Positions 25,254 to 32,535 of a DNA stretch of 43,327 bases are shown here, one piece after another. Positions within the stretch are counted from its first letter, which is position 1, and the number at the start of each line of letters is the position of its first letter. Below the pieces are notes generated by a model. That model worked only from the letters and a program-made list of their open reading frames with translations, was not told where the DNA came from and did no database searches. Origin of the DNA: CAG-826 sp964546565 (GTDB lineage Bacteria; Bacillota_I; Bacilli_A; RFN20; CAG-826); NCBI GenBank assembly GCA_964546565.1, contig CAZJKC010000005.1, positions 1-43,327 of the forward strand. Reading direction: 5' to 3'. A program made the position numbers and the translations under genes.

Positions 25254-25289
25254 AAATACCTCACTAATTAATAATAGGAGGTATTTTTT
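25254..25289 (+). terminator. Terminator whose 3' arm is the ribosome site of the peptide gene
   Basis: AAATACCTC (25254-25262) pairs perfectly with GAGGTATTT (25278-25286), loop 15 bases, with a T-run to 25289. AGGAGG at 25276-25281 lies in the 3' part and is eight bases from the ATG at 25290. Confidence 0.8.
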
Positions 25290-25463
25290 ATGAGAGAATT
25301 AACTTTTAAAGAAATGAGCGATATCAAAGGGGGAGAGGCTATTACCTTAACCGCTGTTTTGGCTGTTTTAGCGGTCGCCGTTGTAGCGGTTGTTTGTTAT
25401 CGTTTATTTATGTCAACAAGTGGAAGTGTCACATTACCAGGTGGCTACAAATTTAGTTGGTAA
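25290..25463 (+). CDS. 57-residue peptide with double-glycine leader
   Basis: The reading begins MRELTFKEMSDIKGG, a classic double-glycine leader (Leu4, Met9, Ile12, Gly14-Gly15) like those cut by peptidase-containing ABC exporters. The predicted mature 42-mer starts EAITLTAV and has a hydrophobic small-residue helix (about 17-36, Ala/Val-rich). A turn and a C-terminal motif GSVTLPGGYKFSW (45-57) follow. The codon frame is clean, AGGAGG is eight bases upstream, and TAA is immediately followed by the ATG of radC. The features suggest a bacteriocin- or pheromone-like exported peptide. No exporter, immunity or modification gene is visible in the window, so the role is open. Confidence 0.82.
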   Translation: MRELTFKEMSDIKGGEAITLTAVLAVLAVAVVAVVCYRLFMSTSGSVTLPGGYKFSW

Positions 25464-26132
25464 ATGCGTATTAAAGACATGAATAAAGCCGAGCGTCCTC
25501 GTGAAAAAGCGAAACGATACGGTTTAGATTCGCTTGATGATGCTGAATTAATTGCTTTAATACTCGGACATGGAATTAAAAATTATTCGGCACTTGATTT
25601 AGCGCGTTCATTATTATCTCGTTATACGATCGAAGAATTATTTCAATTATCATATGGTGAATGGAAAAAGGAAAAAGGCTTTCAAGATCCACAAATATGG
25701 CGCTTTTTAGCAACTTATGAATTAATAAAAAGAATGGTTAAACAAACTTCTAGTAGCGATATAAAATTGACCACAGAGAATGTCATTAAAAAATATCAAC
25801 TTGAACTTCGTGATTGTCCGCAAGAAACATTAATTGTGGTAATGGGCAATCATCATCGTCGATTAATAACCGAGAAAGTATTATTGAAAGGCACATCAAA
25901 TGAATTGTTGTTATCGATTAATGATTTATTCTCTTTGTTAATTAGACAAAATGCGCGTTGTTTTATATTAATTCATAATCATCCATCTAATAATCCATTA
26001 CCCAGTAAAGCTGATTATGAAACGACCTTAGAAATTATCAAGCAATCAAAGTTATTACACTTGAAATTAATTGACCACATTATTCTTTGTAAAGAAGGTT
26101 ATTATTCTTTTTTAGAAGCGGACATAATTTGA
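25464..26132 (+). CDS. radC: RadC family protein (JAMM/MPN domain)
   Basis: This 222-residue RadC homologue has an N-terminal helix-hairpin-helix-like region (about 10-95; ERPREKAKRYGLDSL, ELIALILGHGIKNYSALDLA) and a JAMM metalloprotease-like domain. The metal residues are His171, His173 and Asp184 in HNHPSNNPLPSKAD; Gly of the usual HPSG is Asn here. Its ATG directly follows the TAA of the peptide gene, with no ribosome site of its own, so translation depends on the peptide gene. RadC functions are still debated (DNA repair, competence or mobile DNA). In B. subtilis radC lies between valS and minCD in the same order. Confidence 0.95.
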   Translation: MRIKDMNKAERPREKAKRYGLDSLDDAELIALILGHGIKNYSALDLARSLLSRYTIEELFQLSYGEWKKEKGFQDPQIWRFLATYELIKRMVKQTSSSDIKLTTENVIKKYQLELRDCPQETLIVVMGNHHRRLITEKVLLKGTSNELLLSINDLFSLLIRQNARCFILIHNHPSNNPLPSKADYETTLEIIKQSKLLHLKLIDHIILCKEGYYSFLEADII

Positions 26133-26149
26133 CAAAATCCGCTTTTTTT
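26116..26149 (+). terminator. Terminator overlapping the end of radC
   Basis: AAGCGGA (26116-26122) pairs with TCCGCTT (26138-26144), followed by TTTTT. The 5' arm lies in the last codons of radC. Confidence 0.7.
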
Positions 26150-26176
26150 CTATTTTAGAATAACCCTGGTGATGAT

Positions 26177-26716
26177 ATGGAAAGAATAGTAATAGCATTA
26201 AAGAAAAGTGCTGATGAAAACATTGAAGCTTTTAAAGAACTCATTGAAGAGTATTGTTTTTCTAAAAAAGATGTTTATGTTGATTTACAGTTTAAAAGTC
26301 GCCCTACGCCTTCATTTTTGCAGGAGTTGTTTGATTTAGTATTTGATTATCAAACAATTATTATTAATAGTTTTGAATATATTGATGAGCCATCTTTAGT
26401 GACCATCAACCATCATTTTTATAGCGGCGAGACTTGGCATATAAAGCACCCGACCATCTTAATCGGAGATATTCATAAAGATGCCTTGGTATATCTTAAC
26501 TCTTTTTTATATGTTCATGGAGAAATCAAAGGCACAATTGTTTTCGAAAATAGTAGTTGCGTGATATATGGTGATAAGTATTGTGAAGCGCGTATCATTA
26601 ATCATCAAGGTATTGAACGTCTTTTTAGTGGTCGTTCGGAAGTGATAAATGCTAATAAAGGAGGAAAAGTATCATGGCACGGATTATCGTTATTACCAGT
26701 GGTAAAGGAGGAGTAG
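26177..26716 (+). CDS. minC: Septum site-determining protein MinC
   Basis: Inhibitor of FtsZ assembly away from midcell. The 179-residue protein has a short N-terminal domain (about 1-85) and the C-terminal beta-helix that binds MinD (about 90-165; TILIGDIHKDALVYLNSFLYVHGEIKGTI in outline, then ARIINHQGI). It is somewhat shorter than B. subtilis MinC. The 3' end overlaps minD by 43 bases in another frame, so the last residues (after about 165) may be non-conserved. The ribosome site is weak (GGTGAT). It is followed directly by minD, as expected. Confidence 0.9.
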   Translation: MERIVIALKKSADENIEAFKELIEEYCFSKKDVYVDLQFKSRPTPSFLQELFDLVFDYQTIIINSFEYIDEPSLVTINHHFYSGETWHIKHPTILIGDIHKDALVYLNSFLYVHGEIKGTIVFENSSCVIYGDKYCEARIINHQGIERLFSGRSEVINANKGGKVSWHGLSLLPVVKEE

Positions 26717-27441
26717 GGAAAAGTACAATTACCTATTTATTAGGTAAAAGTCTTGCTAGACAAAAGAAAAAAGTGGCCCTTATTGATGCCGATCTAGGCT
26801 TGAAAAATCTCGATACGATTATGGGACTTGAATCGCGTGTTATTTACGATATCGAAGATGTGAAAAAAGGATGTTGTTCCTTAAACCAAGCGCTCATTAA
26901 AGATAAAGAGTATCCAAATTTATATCTTTTACCCGCCTGCTTAAAAACAAACGCGGATATCCTTTATAAGACGGATATGCATTTAATTATTCAAGAAATG
27001 AATAGTCAATTTGATTATCTATTGATAGACTCGCCAGCCGGTATTGAAAAAGGGTTTTATCATGCGATTAAAGAAGCTAAAGAAGTATTATTAGTTGTAA
27101 CTCTTGATAAAACTTCATTGCGTGATGCTGATAAAGTAATTGGTATTCTTCATAGTGAACATTTAGATGATATTAAAATAATCATTAACAAATATCCGAA
27201 AAAAATTAATGAAAAGAACCCTTTTCTTCCCATTAGCGAAGTTGAGCGTATTTTAGGAAAAAAAGTAATTGGCATTTTATACGACGAAGATAATATTCGG
27301 AAATCCCAAAATGAAAATATGATATTATCTGAGCAATTAATGTGCCATTATGATGAATTAGCAATGAAAATTACCGGTGAAAAGATAGAAAAAACATTAT
27401 CGTTATGGCAAAGAATCATGAATAAAGTTCATCTTTCATAA
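26674..27441 (+). CDS. minD: Septum site-determining ATPase MinD
   Basis: Membrane-cycling ParA-family ATPase that recruits MinC. It is 255 residues with deviant Walker A SGKGGVGKST (Lys11 and Lys16), switch region DADLGLKNLD, IDSPAGIEKGF, and a C-terminal amphipathic helix (about 240-255, LSLWQRIMNKVHLS) for membrane binding. AAAGGAGG upstream fixes the start inside the end of minC. mreBCD, which precede minCD in B. subtilis, are absent here. Confidence 0.97.
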   Translation: MARIIVITSGKGGVGKSTITYLLGKSLARQKKKVALIDADLGLKNLDTIMGLESRVIYDIEDVKKGCCSLNQALIKDKEYPNLYLLPACLKTNADILYKTDMHLIIQEMNSQFDYLLIDSPAGIEKGFYHAIKEAKEVLLVVTLDKTSLRDADKVIGILHSEHLDDIKIIINKYPKKINEKNPFLPISEVERILGKKVIGILYDEDNIRKSQNENMILSEQLMCHYDELAMKITGEKIEKTLSLWQRIMNKVHLS

Positions 27442-27464
27442 GATGAATTAAGGAGCGAACCATT

Positions 27465-28043
27465 ATGGATGATTTAACTACGATAAAGAAAAGAATTGAA
27501 GAGACTGGTCGTATAAAAAAGACGAGGCGTCACCCTTTATATAAAGTGATGATGTCGTTATTGATTGTTTTATCGATCGTTCTTGGATGTTTAATTTATA
27601 CACGTCTTGATGAAAATGGCATCATTATCAATCAAGTTTTTAATACCAATGTTAATTTTTCAAACTTCAACCAAAAAATAAATAAGATACTGGATCGAAT
27701 GTTTAATTTTAATGTTTTTAAGAATGAAGATGACCAAGCAGTAAACGCTAGTGCAATATATTTAAAAAGTGAAAAAGATAATTATTATTATGTAGAAAGT
27801 AATTATGTTCCCATGTTAAAAAATGGCATCATTTCTTATGTTGATATAAAAGAAGAAAAGGCCTTTATTATGATTTATTATGAAAATGGTGTCGTGGCTT
27901 CATATTTTGATTTATTAAGTCCCTTAGTTAAAGTAATGGATCAATTAAAAGCAGGAGATAGTATTGCAGAATACGAACAATCTTTTAAAGTATTATTTCA
28001 AAAGGACAATCAAATAATTGATTATGAAGAAGCATTACTTTGA
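27465..28043 (+). CDS. SpoIVFA-like membrane protein
   Basis: This 192-residue protein has a basic cytoplasmic N-terminus (HPLYKVMM), one membrane segment (about 27-46) and an extracytoplasmic domain. The late part (about 110-175; YVESNYVPMLKNGIISYVDI, AFIMIYYENGVVASYFDLL) looks like a degenerate LytM/M23 fold without the zinc-binding His residues. The layout and the following site-2 protease match SpoIVFA, which tethers and regulates SpoIVFB in spore formers. It overlaps the next gene by about 20 bases. Role in this organism unknown. Confidence 0.78.
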   Translation: MDDLTTIKKRIEETGRIKKTRRHPLYKVMMSLLIVLSIVLGCLIYTRLDENGIIINQVFNTNVNFSNFNQKINKILDRMFNFNVFKNEDDQAVNASAIYLKSEKDNYYYVESNYVPMLKNGIISYVDIKEEKAFIMIYYENGVVASYFDLLSPLVKVMDQLKAGDSIAEYEQSFKVLFQKDNQIIDYEEALL

Positions 28044-28809
28044 TTTTATTGTTCATCCCCTAACTTTAATTTATATTATTATCGCCCTTTTAAGCGGGCG
28101 ATTTTCGTTTTTATTTATCCATCTTTTTTGTGCGTTGATACACGAATTATGTCATGTCCTTTTTTGCTATATTTATAAAGTCAAAGTTGAATCAATGACG
28201 ATGTTACCATTTGGATTTTATGCGAAAATCACCGCACTTGAAAAAGTTCCTTTTTATCAACAAATCATCATCTATTTAGCGGGACCTTTATCTATTATTA
28301 TTACGATACCACTTATTATGCTTTTATACCATTTTCATATCTTTTCATTATATGGCTACCGCTATGGAATTGAAGCTGCCTTTTTGGTGTTCTTTTTTAA
28401 TCTTTTACCTTTTGAACCTCTTGATGGGGGAAGGATAATGAAGGTCCTATTTTTACGTTTATTTGATTATCCTAAAGCGCTTTTATTAAGTTTGATTATC
28501 TCTATATTAGCTAGTATTTATGCCATTAGATTATGTTTATTAAATCATCAATGGGTTATCTTATTATTTATTATCATATCAGATATTCAAAATATGATAA
28601 AAACATGGTCTAATTATCCCTTGAATTTATTAATGCGTTTATCAAGTTCAAAACCTCCAAAAATCAAAGTATCAAAGAAACCGAAGATATATGCTTTTTA
28701 TGATAATTATTATGTATGTAACGGGCAGTTATATAACGAAAATGATATCATTTCATTGAAAATAAAAGCTTGGCAAAAAATAAAAATGAAAATTAAAAAA
28801 AACAAATAG
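28024..28809 (+). CDS. SpoIVFB-like M50 site-2 metalloprotease
   Basis: Intramembrane zinc protease, 261 residues from the ATG at 28024 (a TTG at 28018 is nearer to AAAGGA and is also possible). It shows HELCH (His40-Glu41...His44) in the second membrane segment and NLLPFEPLDGG (126-136) carrying Asp134 as the third ligand, five to six membrane segments, and a cytoplasmic tail (about 200-261) rich in Lys with YAFYDNYYVCNGQLYNENDI, which may correspond to the CBS-domain region of SpoIVFB. In Bacillus it cleaves pro-sigma K. Gene order spoIVFA-spoIVFB-rplU is kept, with two genes inserted before rplU. Confidence 0.88.
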   Translation: MKKHYFDFIVHPLTLIYIIIALLSGRFSFLFIHLFCALIHELCHVLFCYIYKVKVESMTMLPFGFYAKITALEKVPFYQQIIIYLAGPLSIIITIPLIMLLYHFHIFSLYGYRYGIEAAFLVFFFNLLPFEPLDGGRIMKVLFLRLFDYPKALLLSLIISILASIYAIRLCLLNHQWVILLFIIISDIQNMIKTWSNYPLNLLMRLSSSKPPKIKVSKKPKIYAFYDNYYVCNGQLYNENDIISLKIKAWQKIKMKIKKNK

Positions 28810-28827
28810 AAGCGTATTATTTAGCAT

Positions 28828-28877
28828 AAAAAAACTGTTGTTAATCCTAACTATACTAAGATTATCAACAGTTTTTT
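28828..28877. terminator. Bidirectional terminator
   Basis: AAAAAACTGTTG...AATC pairs with GATT..CAACAGTTTTTT. Both strands end in T-runs, so it can serve the spoIVFB-like gene and the convergent minus-strand gene. Confidence 0.8.
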
Positions 28878-28894
28878 GTTTTTAAGCAATGATA

Positions 28895-29194
28895 TTAAAA
28901 GCCAAGCCTTTTGTTTAAATCATCTAAATCAACGTCCACCTCATTAGCGTAATTCCCAGATACTTCAGTGACAAAATAATCACCCATTTCACATTCTTCT
29001 TTTTCAGGATAATCATAATCTTTGTCAAATCCATTATCATCAACCATACCCAATTCACATTGGGATGCATATTCCATTATTTTATCAAAATCATCACTTG
29101 TTATTTTGGAAGTGATTTTTAAATAATGTAAAGCGTATTTTTTGATGAATGATAAAGCTGTATCACTTAATTTAAAAGTTTTTGTTTTTTTCAT
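28895..29194 (-). CDS. Hypothetical 99-residue acidic protein
   Basis: Minus-strand gene with a good ribosome site (GGAAGGAG on its own strand) before the ATG. The product has a Lys/Thr-rich start, a helical SFIKKYALHYLKITSKITSDDFDKIMEYA segment in outline and an acidic C-terminal half (DDNGFDKDYDYPEKEECEMGDY, then DVDLDDLNKRL). No membrane segment and no family recognised. It is one of two genes inserted between the SpoIVFB-like gene and rplU, which are adjacent in B. subtilis. Confidence 0.72.
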   Translation of the reverse strand: MKKTKTFKLSDTALSFIKKYALHYLKITSKITSDDFDKIMEYASQCELGMVDDNGFDKDYDYPEKEECEMGDYFVTEVSGNYANEVDVDLDDLNKRLGF

Positions 29195-29345
29195 ATTATT
29201 TAATTGTTAGCTCCTTCCTTCAATATTATATACCAAATATAAAATAATTAAGAAATAACATTTTCTTTTTTATATTTTAATTATGAAAAAATATTATTAT
29301 CATCAATTAAATAATTAAATTCCGTATCAAGCGGAAATATTATTA

Positions 29346-29354
29346 TGCTAAAAT
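29346..29354 (+). promoter_or_regulatory. Possible extended -10 promoter with adjacent dyad
   Basis: TG-C-TAAAAT (29346-29354) lies just upstream of the lipoprotein gene. TTCCG-tatcaag-CGGAA (29320-29336) is a small dyad immediately before it and may be an operator. Confidence 0.4.
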
Positions 29355-29376
29355 AACACTGAAGGGGTTGAATATT

Positions 29377-30339
29377 ATGATAAAATTAGCAAAATATTTA
29401 TTATTCTTACTTGTTATGTTCGCTACAACTTCATGTGGATATCAACAAGATATAAATTCTATAGATGCATTTAAATTAGAAATAATAGATGAAGATAATC
29501 ATATAATTAATAAATCACTCGCTATCGATACTAGGTATGCGCCTGGTACGTTATTAAAATTTTATGCTAATCCCATTACGAATGCTAATTTATTAATGTA
29601 TGAAAATAATCAATTTTTTGATAAACAACATACGATACAACAAGAGGATGAATGTTTGTGGTTATTTTCATATGTAATGCCTGCTTATGATGTTGTCTTA
29701 AAGTTTGAAGTTGAAACAATAGAATATTTGACTCTTAAAAACGTTTTAAATATTCCATCCATATCATCTGAAAACATTGTAAAAGTGAGAAAAGAGAAAG
29801 GATATATTGGAGTAGCTCCTGGAAGTCTAACTAATATTGAATATAGTACTGATGTTGATGATATAAATAATGTGTTAAGTATTTTAGAAATGCCTGTATA
29901 TGAAGAAACTACTAATATTTGGCAAATAACTGGTGGTGGCTATAATTGCTATTCTATAATCACTAATCAGGAGAAACATGATATATATATTTCTAATGGA
30001 TATATATACGCAAACGAAAAACATTACAAATTTGAAGGCGATTATATTAAATTCAATAATGTTTGTTTAGAAGCACATTCATATACAACTTACCAAGATG
30101 TCTTTGATGCTTACACTATGGATGATCAAAAACTGGGCAGTTATGAAGGTTTATCGAAATTTGAATTTATTGATTATCCATACGATACAGTCCCAGAAAA
30201 TGAAAACCTAGGATATTTATCTACGGAAATAGGCCCATTATATATTCTTACAGAAGACATTTTCTATACAAAGAAAGGAAATAATTATATTTATTTTCTC
30301 ATTGTCGGAGAAAAGAATTTTGGATATATTTTTAAATAA
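29377..30339 (+). CDS. Hypothetical lipoprotein
   Basis: This 320-residue protein has a lipoprotein signal ending TTSC with Cys20. The rest is beta-rich. About 25-100 resembles an Ig-like domain (AIDTRYAPGTLLKFYANPIT, MPAYDVVLKFEVE), and 110-320 is of unknown fold (VRKEKGYIGVAPGSL, ITGGGYNCYSIITN). The ATG at 29377 follows GAAGGGG (29361-29367); an in-frame TTG at 29368 is too close to that site. I recognise no family. Inserted together with the minus-strand gene between the SpoIVFB-like gene and rplU. Confidence 0.8.
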   Translation: MIKLAKYLLFLLVMFATTSCGYQQDINSIDAFKLEIIDEDNHIINKSLAIDTRYAPGTLLKFYANPITNANLLMYENNQFFDKQHTIQQEDECLWLFSYVMPAYDVVLKFEVETIEYLTLKNVLNIPSISSENIVKVRKEKGYIGVAPGSLTNIEYSTDVDDINNVLSILEMPVYEETTNIWQITGGGYNCYSIITNQEKHDIYISNGYIYANEKHYKFEGDYIKFNNVCLEAHSYTTYQDVFDAYTMDDQKLGSYEGLSKFEFIDYPYDTVPENENLGYLSTEIGPLYILTEDIFYTKKGNNYIYFLIVGEKNFGYIFK

Positions 30340-30379
30340 GAAAGAATTAAACTATATAACAACTTATCGATGAAGAAAA

Positions 30380-30397
30380 CTTAATAACATTATTAAG
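30380..30397. repeat. Palindrome downstream of the lipoprotein gene
   Basis: CTTAATAA-CA-TTATTAAG is a perfect 8-base inverted repeat followed by ATATTTTG. It may act as a weak terminator for the lipoprotein gene or as an operator before the rplU promoter. Confidence 0.4.
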
Positions 30398-30448
30398 ATA
30401 TTTTGAAGTAATAAGCCGCAAAATATAAACAAAAATAGCTAAAAAACA

Positions 30449-30477
30449 TTGACAAAACATAAAAAGCATGATAATTT
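30449..30477 (+). promoter_or_regulatory. Strong promoter of the rplU-ysxB-rpmA operon
   Basis: TTGACA (30449-30454), 17 bases, TAATTT (30472-30477) with TG at -14/-15 (30469-30470). It combines a consensus -35 with an extended -10. Confidence 0.8.
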
Positions 30478-30479
30478 AC

Positions 30480-30588
30480 TTATGTTGTCGCCTCACGAGC
30501 TACAACCGCTAAAAAAAGGTAAGTAACTATGATGAAATCATGACCTTCATTGCGAGTCTAAGTGAAATTTAATTTTAGGAGGTGCACT
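30480..30588 (+). promoter_or_regulatory. Structured leader of rplU (L21-leader candidate)
   Basis: About 100 transcribed bases before rplU contain GTTGT (30484-30488) paired to ACAAC (30502-30506) and ATGAA (30532-30536) paired to TTCAT (30546-30550), followed by AGGAGG. Firmicutes often have an autoregulatory L21 leader RNA here. The match to that family is not tested. Confidence 0.55.
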
Positions 30589-30897
30589 ATGTACGCAATT
30601 ATTGAAACTGGTGGAAAGCAAATTCGTGTTGAAGTCGGTCAAAAAATCTATGTTGAAAAATTAGATGTTGAAGCTGGCTCACAATATACCTTTGACAAAG
30701 TTCTTCTCGTAAGCGATGAAAGTGCTAAAGTGGGAACACCATATGTTAAAGATGCAACCGTAACCGCTACCGTAGTCAAGCAAGGTTTATCACGTAAAAT
30801 CCGTGTCTTTACTTATAAGAGTAAAGCCAAAGTTAGAAAAACACGTGGTCATCGTCAACCATATACTTGCTTATCTATTGACGCCATTAATGCTTAA
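30589..30897 (+). CDS. rplU: Ribosomal protein L21
   Basis: Large-subunit protein of 102 residues starting MYAIIETGGKQIRVEVGQ, the typical L21 N-terminus, and containing GTPYVKDATV and the basic KVRKTRGHRQPYT segment that contacts 23S rRNA. AGGAGGTG at 30577-30584 sets the start; an in-frame GTG at 30562 would fall in the leader. Confidence 0.98.
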   Translation: MYAIIETGGKQIRVEVGQKIYVEKLDVEAGSQYTFDKVLLVSDESAKVGTPYVKDATVTATVVKQGLSRKIRVFTYKSKAKVRKTRGHRQPYTCLSIDAINA

Positions 30898-30899
30898 TT

Positions 30900-31208
30900 A
30901 TGGTTAAGGTAACTTATACTGAACAAAAAGGTAAGTTCAAAGAATTAGAAATCAGTGGTCATGCTGACTCATCACCGATTGAAGGACATGACTTAGTATG
31001 TGCTGCTGTTAGTTCTATTTCAATTGGAGCATTGAATGCTCTTGAACAAGTCGATCTCTTCGATATTAAAATCGAAGATGGTTATATTAGTTTAAAAACT
31101 AGTAAGAATATCTCTCGTCATGACGCAATTGTAATTGAAACTATGCTTATCCAATTAGCGACAATTGAAGATAGTTATGGAGAGTATATTCATATTCAAA
31201 AAAAATAA
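30900..31208 (+). CDS. prp: Ribosomal-processing cysteine protease Prp (YsxB)
   Basis: This 102-residue protease trims the N-terminus of L27. It shows SGHAD with His21 and GHDLVCAAVS with Cys34, the catalytic pair of the Prp family. It begins two bases after the L21 stop without a clear ribosome site, so translation is probably coupled. Its substrate is the next gene's product, whose N-terminus keeps the cleavage motif. Confidence 0.96.
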   Translation: MVKVTYTEQKGKFKELEISGHADSSPIEGHDLVCAAVSSISIGALNALEQVDLFDIKIEDGYISLKTSKNISRHDAIVIETMLIQLATIEDSYGEYIHIQKK

Positions 31209-31231
31209 ATTAAGAAAGAAGGTGCATCTAT

Positions 31232-31522
31232 ATGATGTTTAAGTTAGATCTTCAACTCTTTGCTTCGAAAAAGGGTGTCGGTTCCACGAAAAATGGTCGT
31301 GATTCCGAATCAAAGCGTCTTGGTGCTAAAAAAGGTGATGGCCAATATTGTACCGCTGGGTCCATTATTTATCGTCAACGTGGCACTAAAATTTATCCAG
31401 GAACAAATACAATGCGTGGTGGCGATGATACCATCTTCGCAACTAAATCCGGTATTGTTAAATTCGAACGCTGGGGTAAAAAGAGAACAAAAGTTTCCGT
31501 TTACGAAATTGCAGAAGCTTAA
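31232..31522 (+). CDS. rpmA: Ribosomal protein L27 with cleavable N-terminus
   Basis: L27 of 96 residues beginning MMFKLDLQLFASKKGVGS. The LQLF-A motif is the Prp cleavage site known from Firmicutes; cutting after Phe10 exposes the ASKKG end that reaches the peptidyl-transferase centre. The body has RDSESKRLGAKKGDGQ and GSIIYRQRGTKIYPG. GAAGGTG precedes the start; the second ATG (31235) is also possible. Followed by a strong terminator. Confidence 0.98.
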   Translation: MMFKLDLQLFASKKGVGSTKNGRDSESKRLGAKKGDGQYCTAGSIIYRQRGTKIYPGTNTMRGGDDTIFATKSGIVKFERWGKKRTKVSVYEIAEA

Positions 31523-31527
31523 TTAAT

Positions 31528-31555
31528 AAGACCATTATTTATGGTCTTTTTTTTT
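31528..31555 (+). terminator. Terminator after rpmA
   Basis: AAGACCAT-tattt-ATGGTCTT followed by seven or more T. Strong. Confidence 0.85.
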
Positions 31556-31591
31556 AGAATAATGTATTATTTATTTAAGGCGGTGTTATCT

Positions 31592-32533
31592 ATGGAAAAG
31601 TTAATTTCAATCGTGGTACCAATGTATAACGAACATGAAATGGTAGACCTTTTTTTTGAAAGAATAAATAACGTTATTGCCACTAATGATAATTATCGAT
31701 TTGAAATTGTCGTGGTTAATGATGGTAGTAAGGATGATACTTTAGAATTAATAAAGAATCATCAAAAGCAACAAAAGAATATTTCTCTTGTTTCTTTGTC
31801 ACGTAATTTCGGTCATGAACCGGCGGTTGCGGCAGGATTAAGCAAAGCGAAAGGCGATGCTATTATTGTTATGGATTGTGATATGCAAGATCCTCCTGAA
31901 GTCATCACCGCTATGCTAGAAAAATTTGAAGAAGGTTATGAAGTTGTTAATGGTCGGCGCGCATCACGTAAAGAAGATAGCTTAATGAAGCGTTTAACAG
32001 CGCAAGAATTTTATAAGATATGTGATAAAATGTCAGGTAAAATTCGTGTTCCGCAAAATGTTGGGCACTTCCGATTAATATCAAGACGAGTAGCGGATGA
32101 AGTTATTAAATTAAGCGAGAATAATCGTGTTTTCCGTATTCAAGTCCCTTACGTTGGCTTTAAAACGACTGATGTGGCCTTTAAAAGAGCTGTTCGTGCC
32201 CATGGCAAAACGAAATACAATTATAAATCAATGACAAAATTAGCGGTTGATGCTTTTGCATCATCCACTATTCAACCATTAACTTGGCCTCTTAAATGGG
32301 GAATTGGTATTGGATTTTTAACGGTTATTTCCTTTATTGTAGAATTGATTATAAGTTTAATTTCGACCAATAATTATGTGTTTTTATGGACTATAATTAA
32401 TGTAATTTTCCTATCTTTAGCGATTATGCTTGTCGCTTTAGGAATTGTATCTATATATTTATCAAGAATGTATTTGGACACCCAAAATCGTCCTTTCTTT
32501 ATTATTGATGAATATCTCGAAAGTGAGGAATAG
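31592..32533 (+). CDS. Family 2 glycosyltransferase (GtrB/DPM1-like)
   Basis: Membrane glycosyltransferase, 313 residues, probably moving a sugar from a nucleotide donor to a polyprenyl phosphate. The GT-A domain has ISIVVPMYNEHE, VVVNDGSKDDT, the acidic metal-binding MDCDMQDPPE (DxD-like) and GHFRLISRR. Two C-terminal membrane helices (about 227-250 and 262-290) are followed by a short tail (MYLDTQNRPFFIIDE). The ATG at 31592 is preceded by AAGGCGGTG. An earlier ATG at 31541 lies inside the rpmA terminator and has no ribosome site. It is not part of the B. subtilis order (spo0B lies there). Confidence 0.92.
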   Translation: MEKLISIVVPMYNEHEMVDLFFERINNVIATNDNYRFEIVVVNDGSKDDTLELIKNHQKQQKNISLVSLSRNFGHEPAVAAGLSKAKGDAIIVMDCDMQDPPEVITAMLEKFEEGYEVVNGRRASRKEDSLMKRLTAQEFYKICDKMSGKIRVPQNVGHFRLISRRVADEVIKLSENNRVFRIQVPYVGFKTTDVAFKRAVRAHGKTKYNYKSMTKLAVDAFASSTIQPLTWPLKWGIGIGFLTVISFIVELIISLISTNNYVFLWTIINVIFLSLAIMLVALGIVSIYLSRMYLDTQNRPFFIIDEYLESEE

Positions 32534-32535
32534 AA

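Noticed and set aside
25290..25463. Type IV prepilin-like interpretation of the peptide
   Set aside because: The residue at +5 after the glycines is not Glu and the leader matches the double-glycine exporter type (Leu, Met and Ile at the conserved positions), so a prepilin is unlikely.
31541..31591. Earlier ATG for the GT2 glycosyltransferase
   Set aside because: It lies in the 3' arm and T-run of the rpmA terminator and has no ribosome site; the ATG at 31592 has AAGGCGGTG upstream and fits the family N-terminus.
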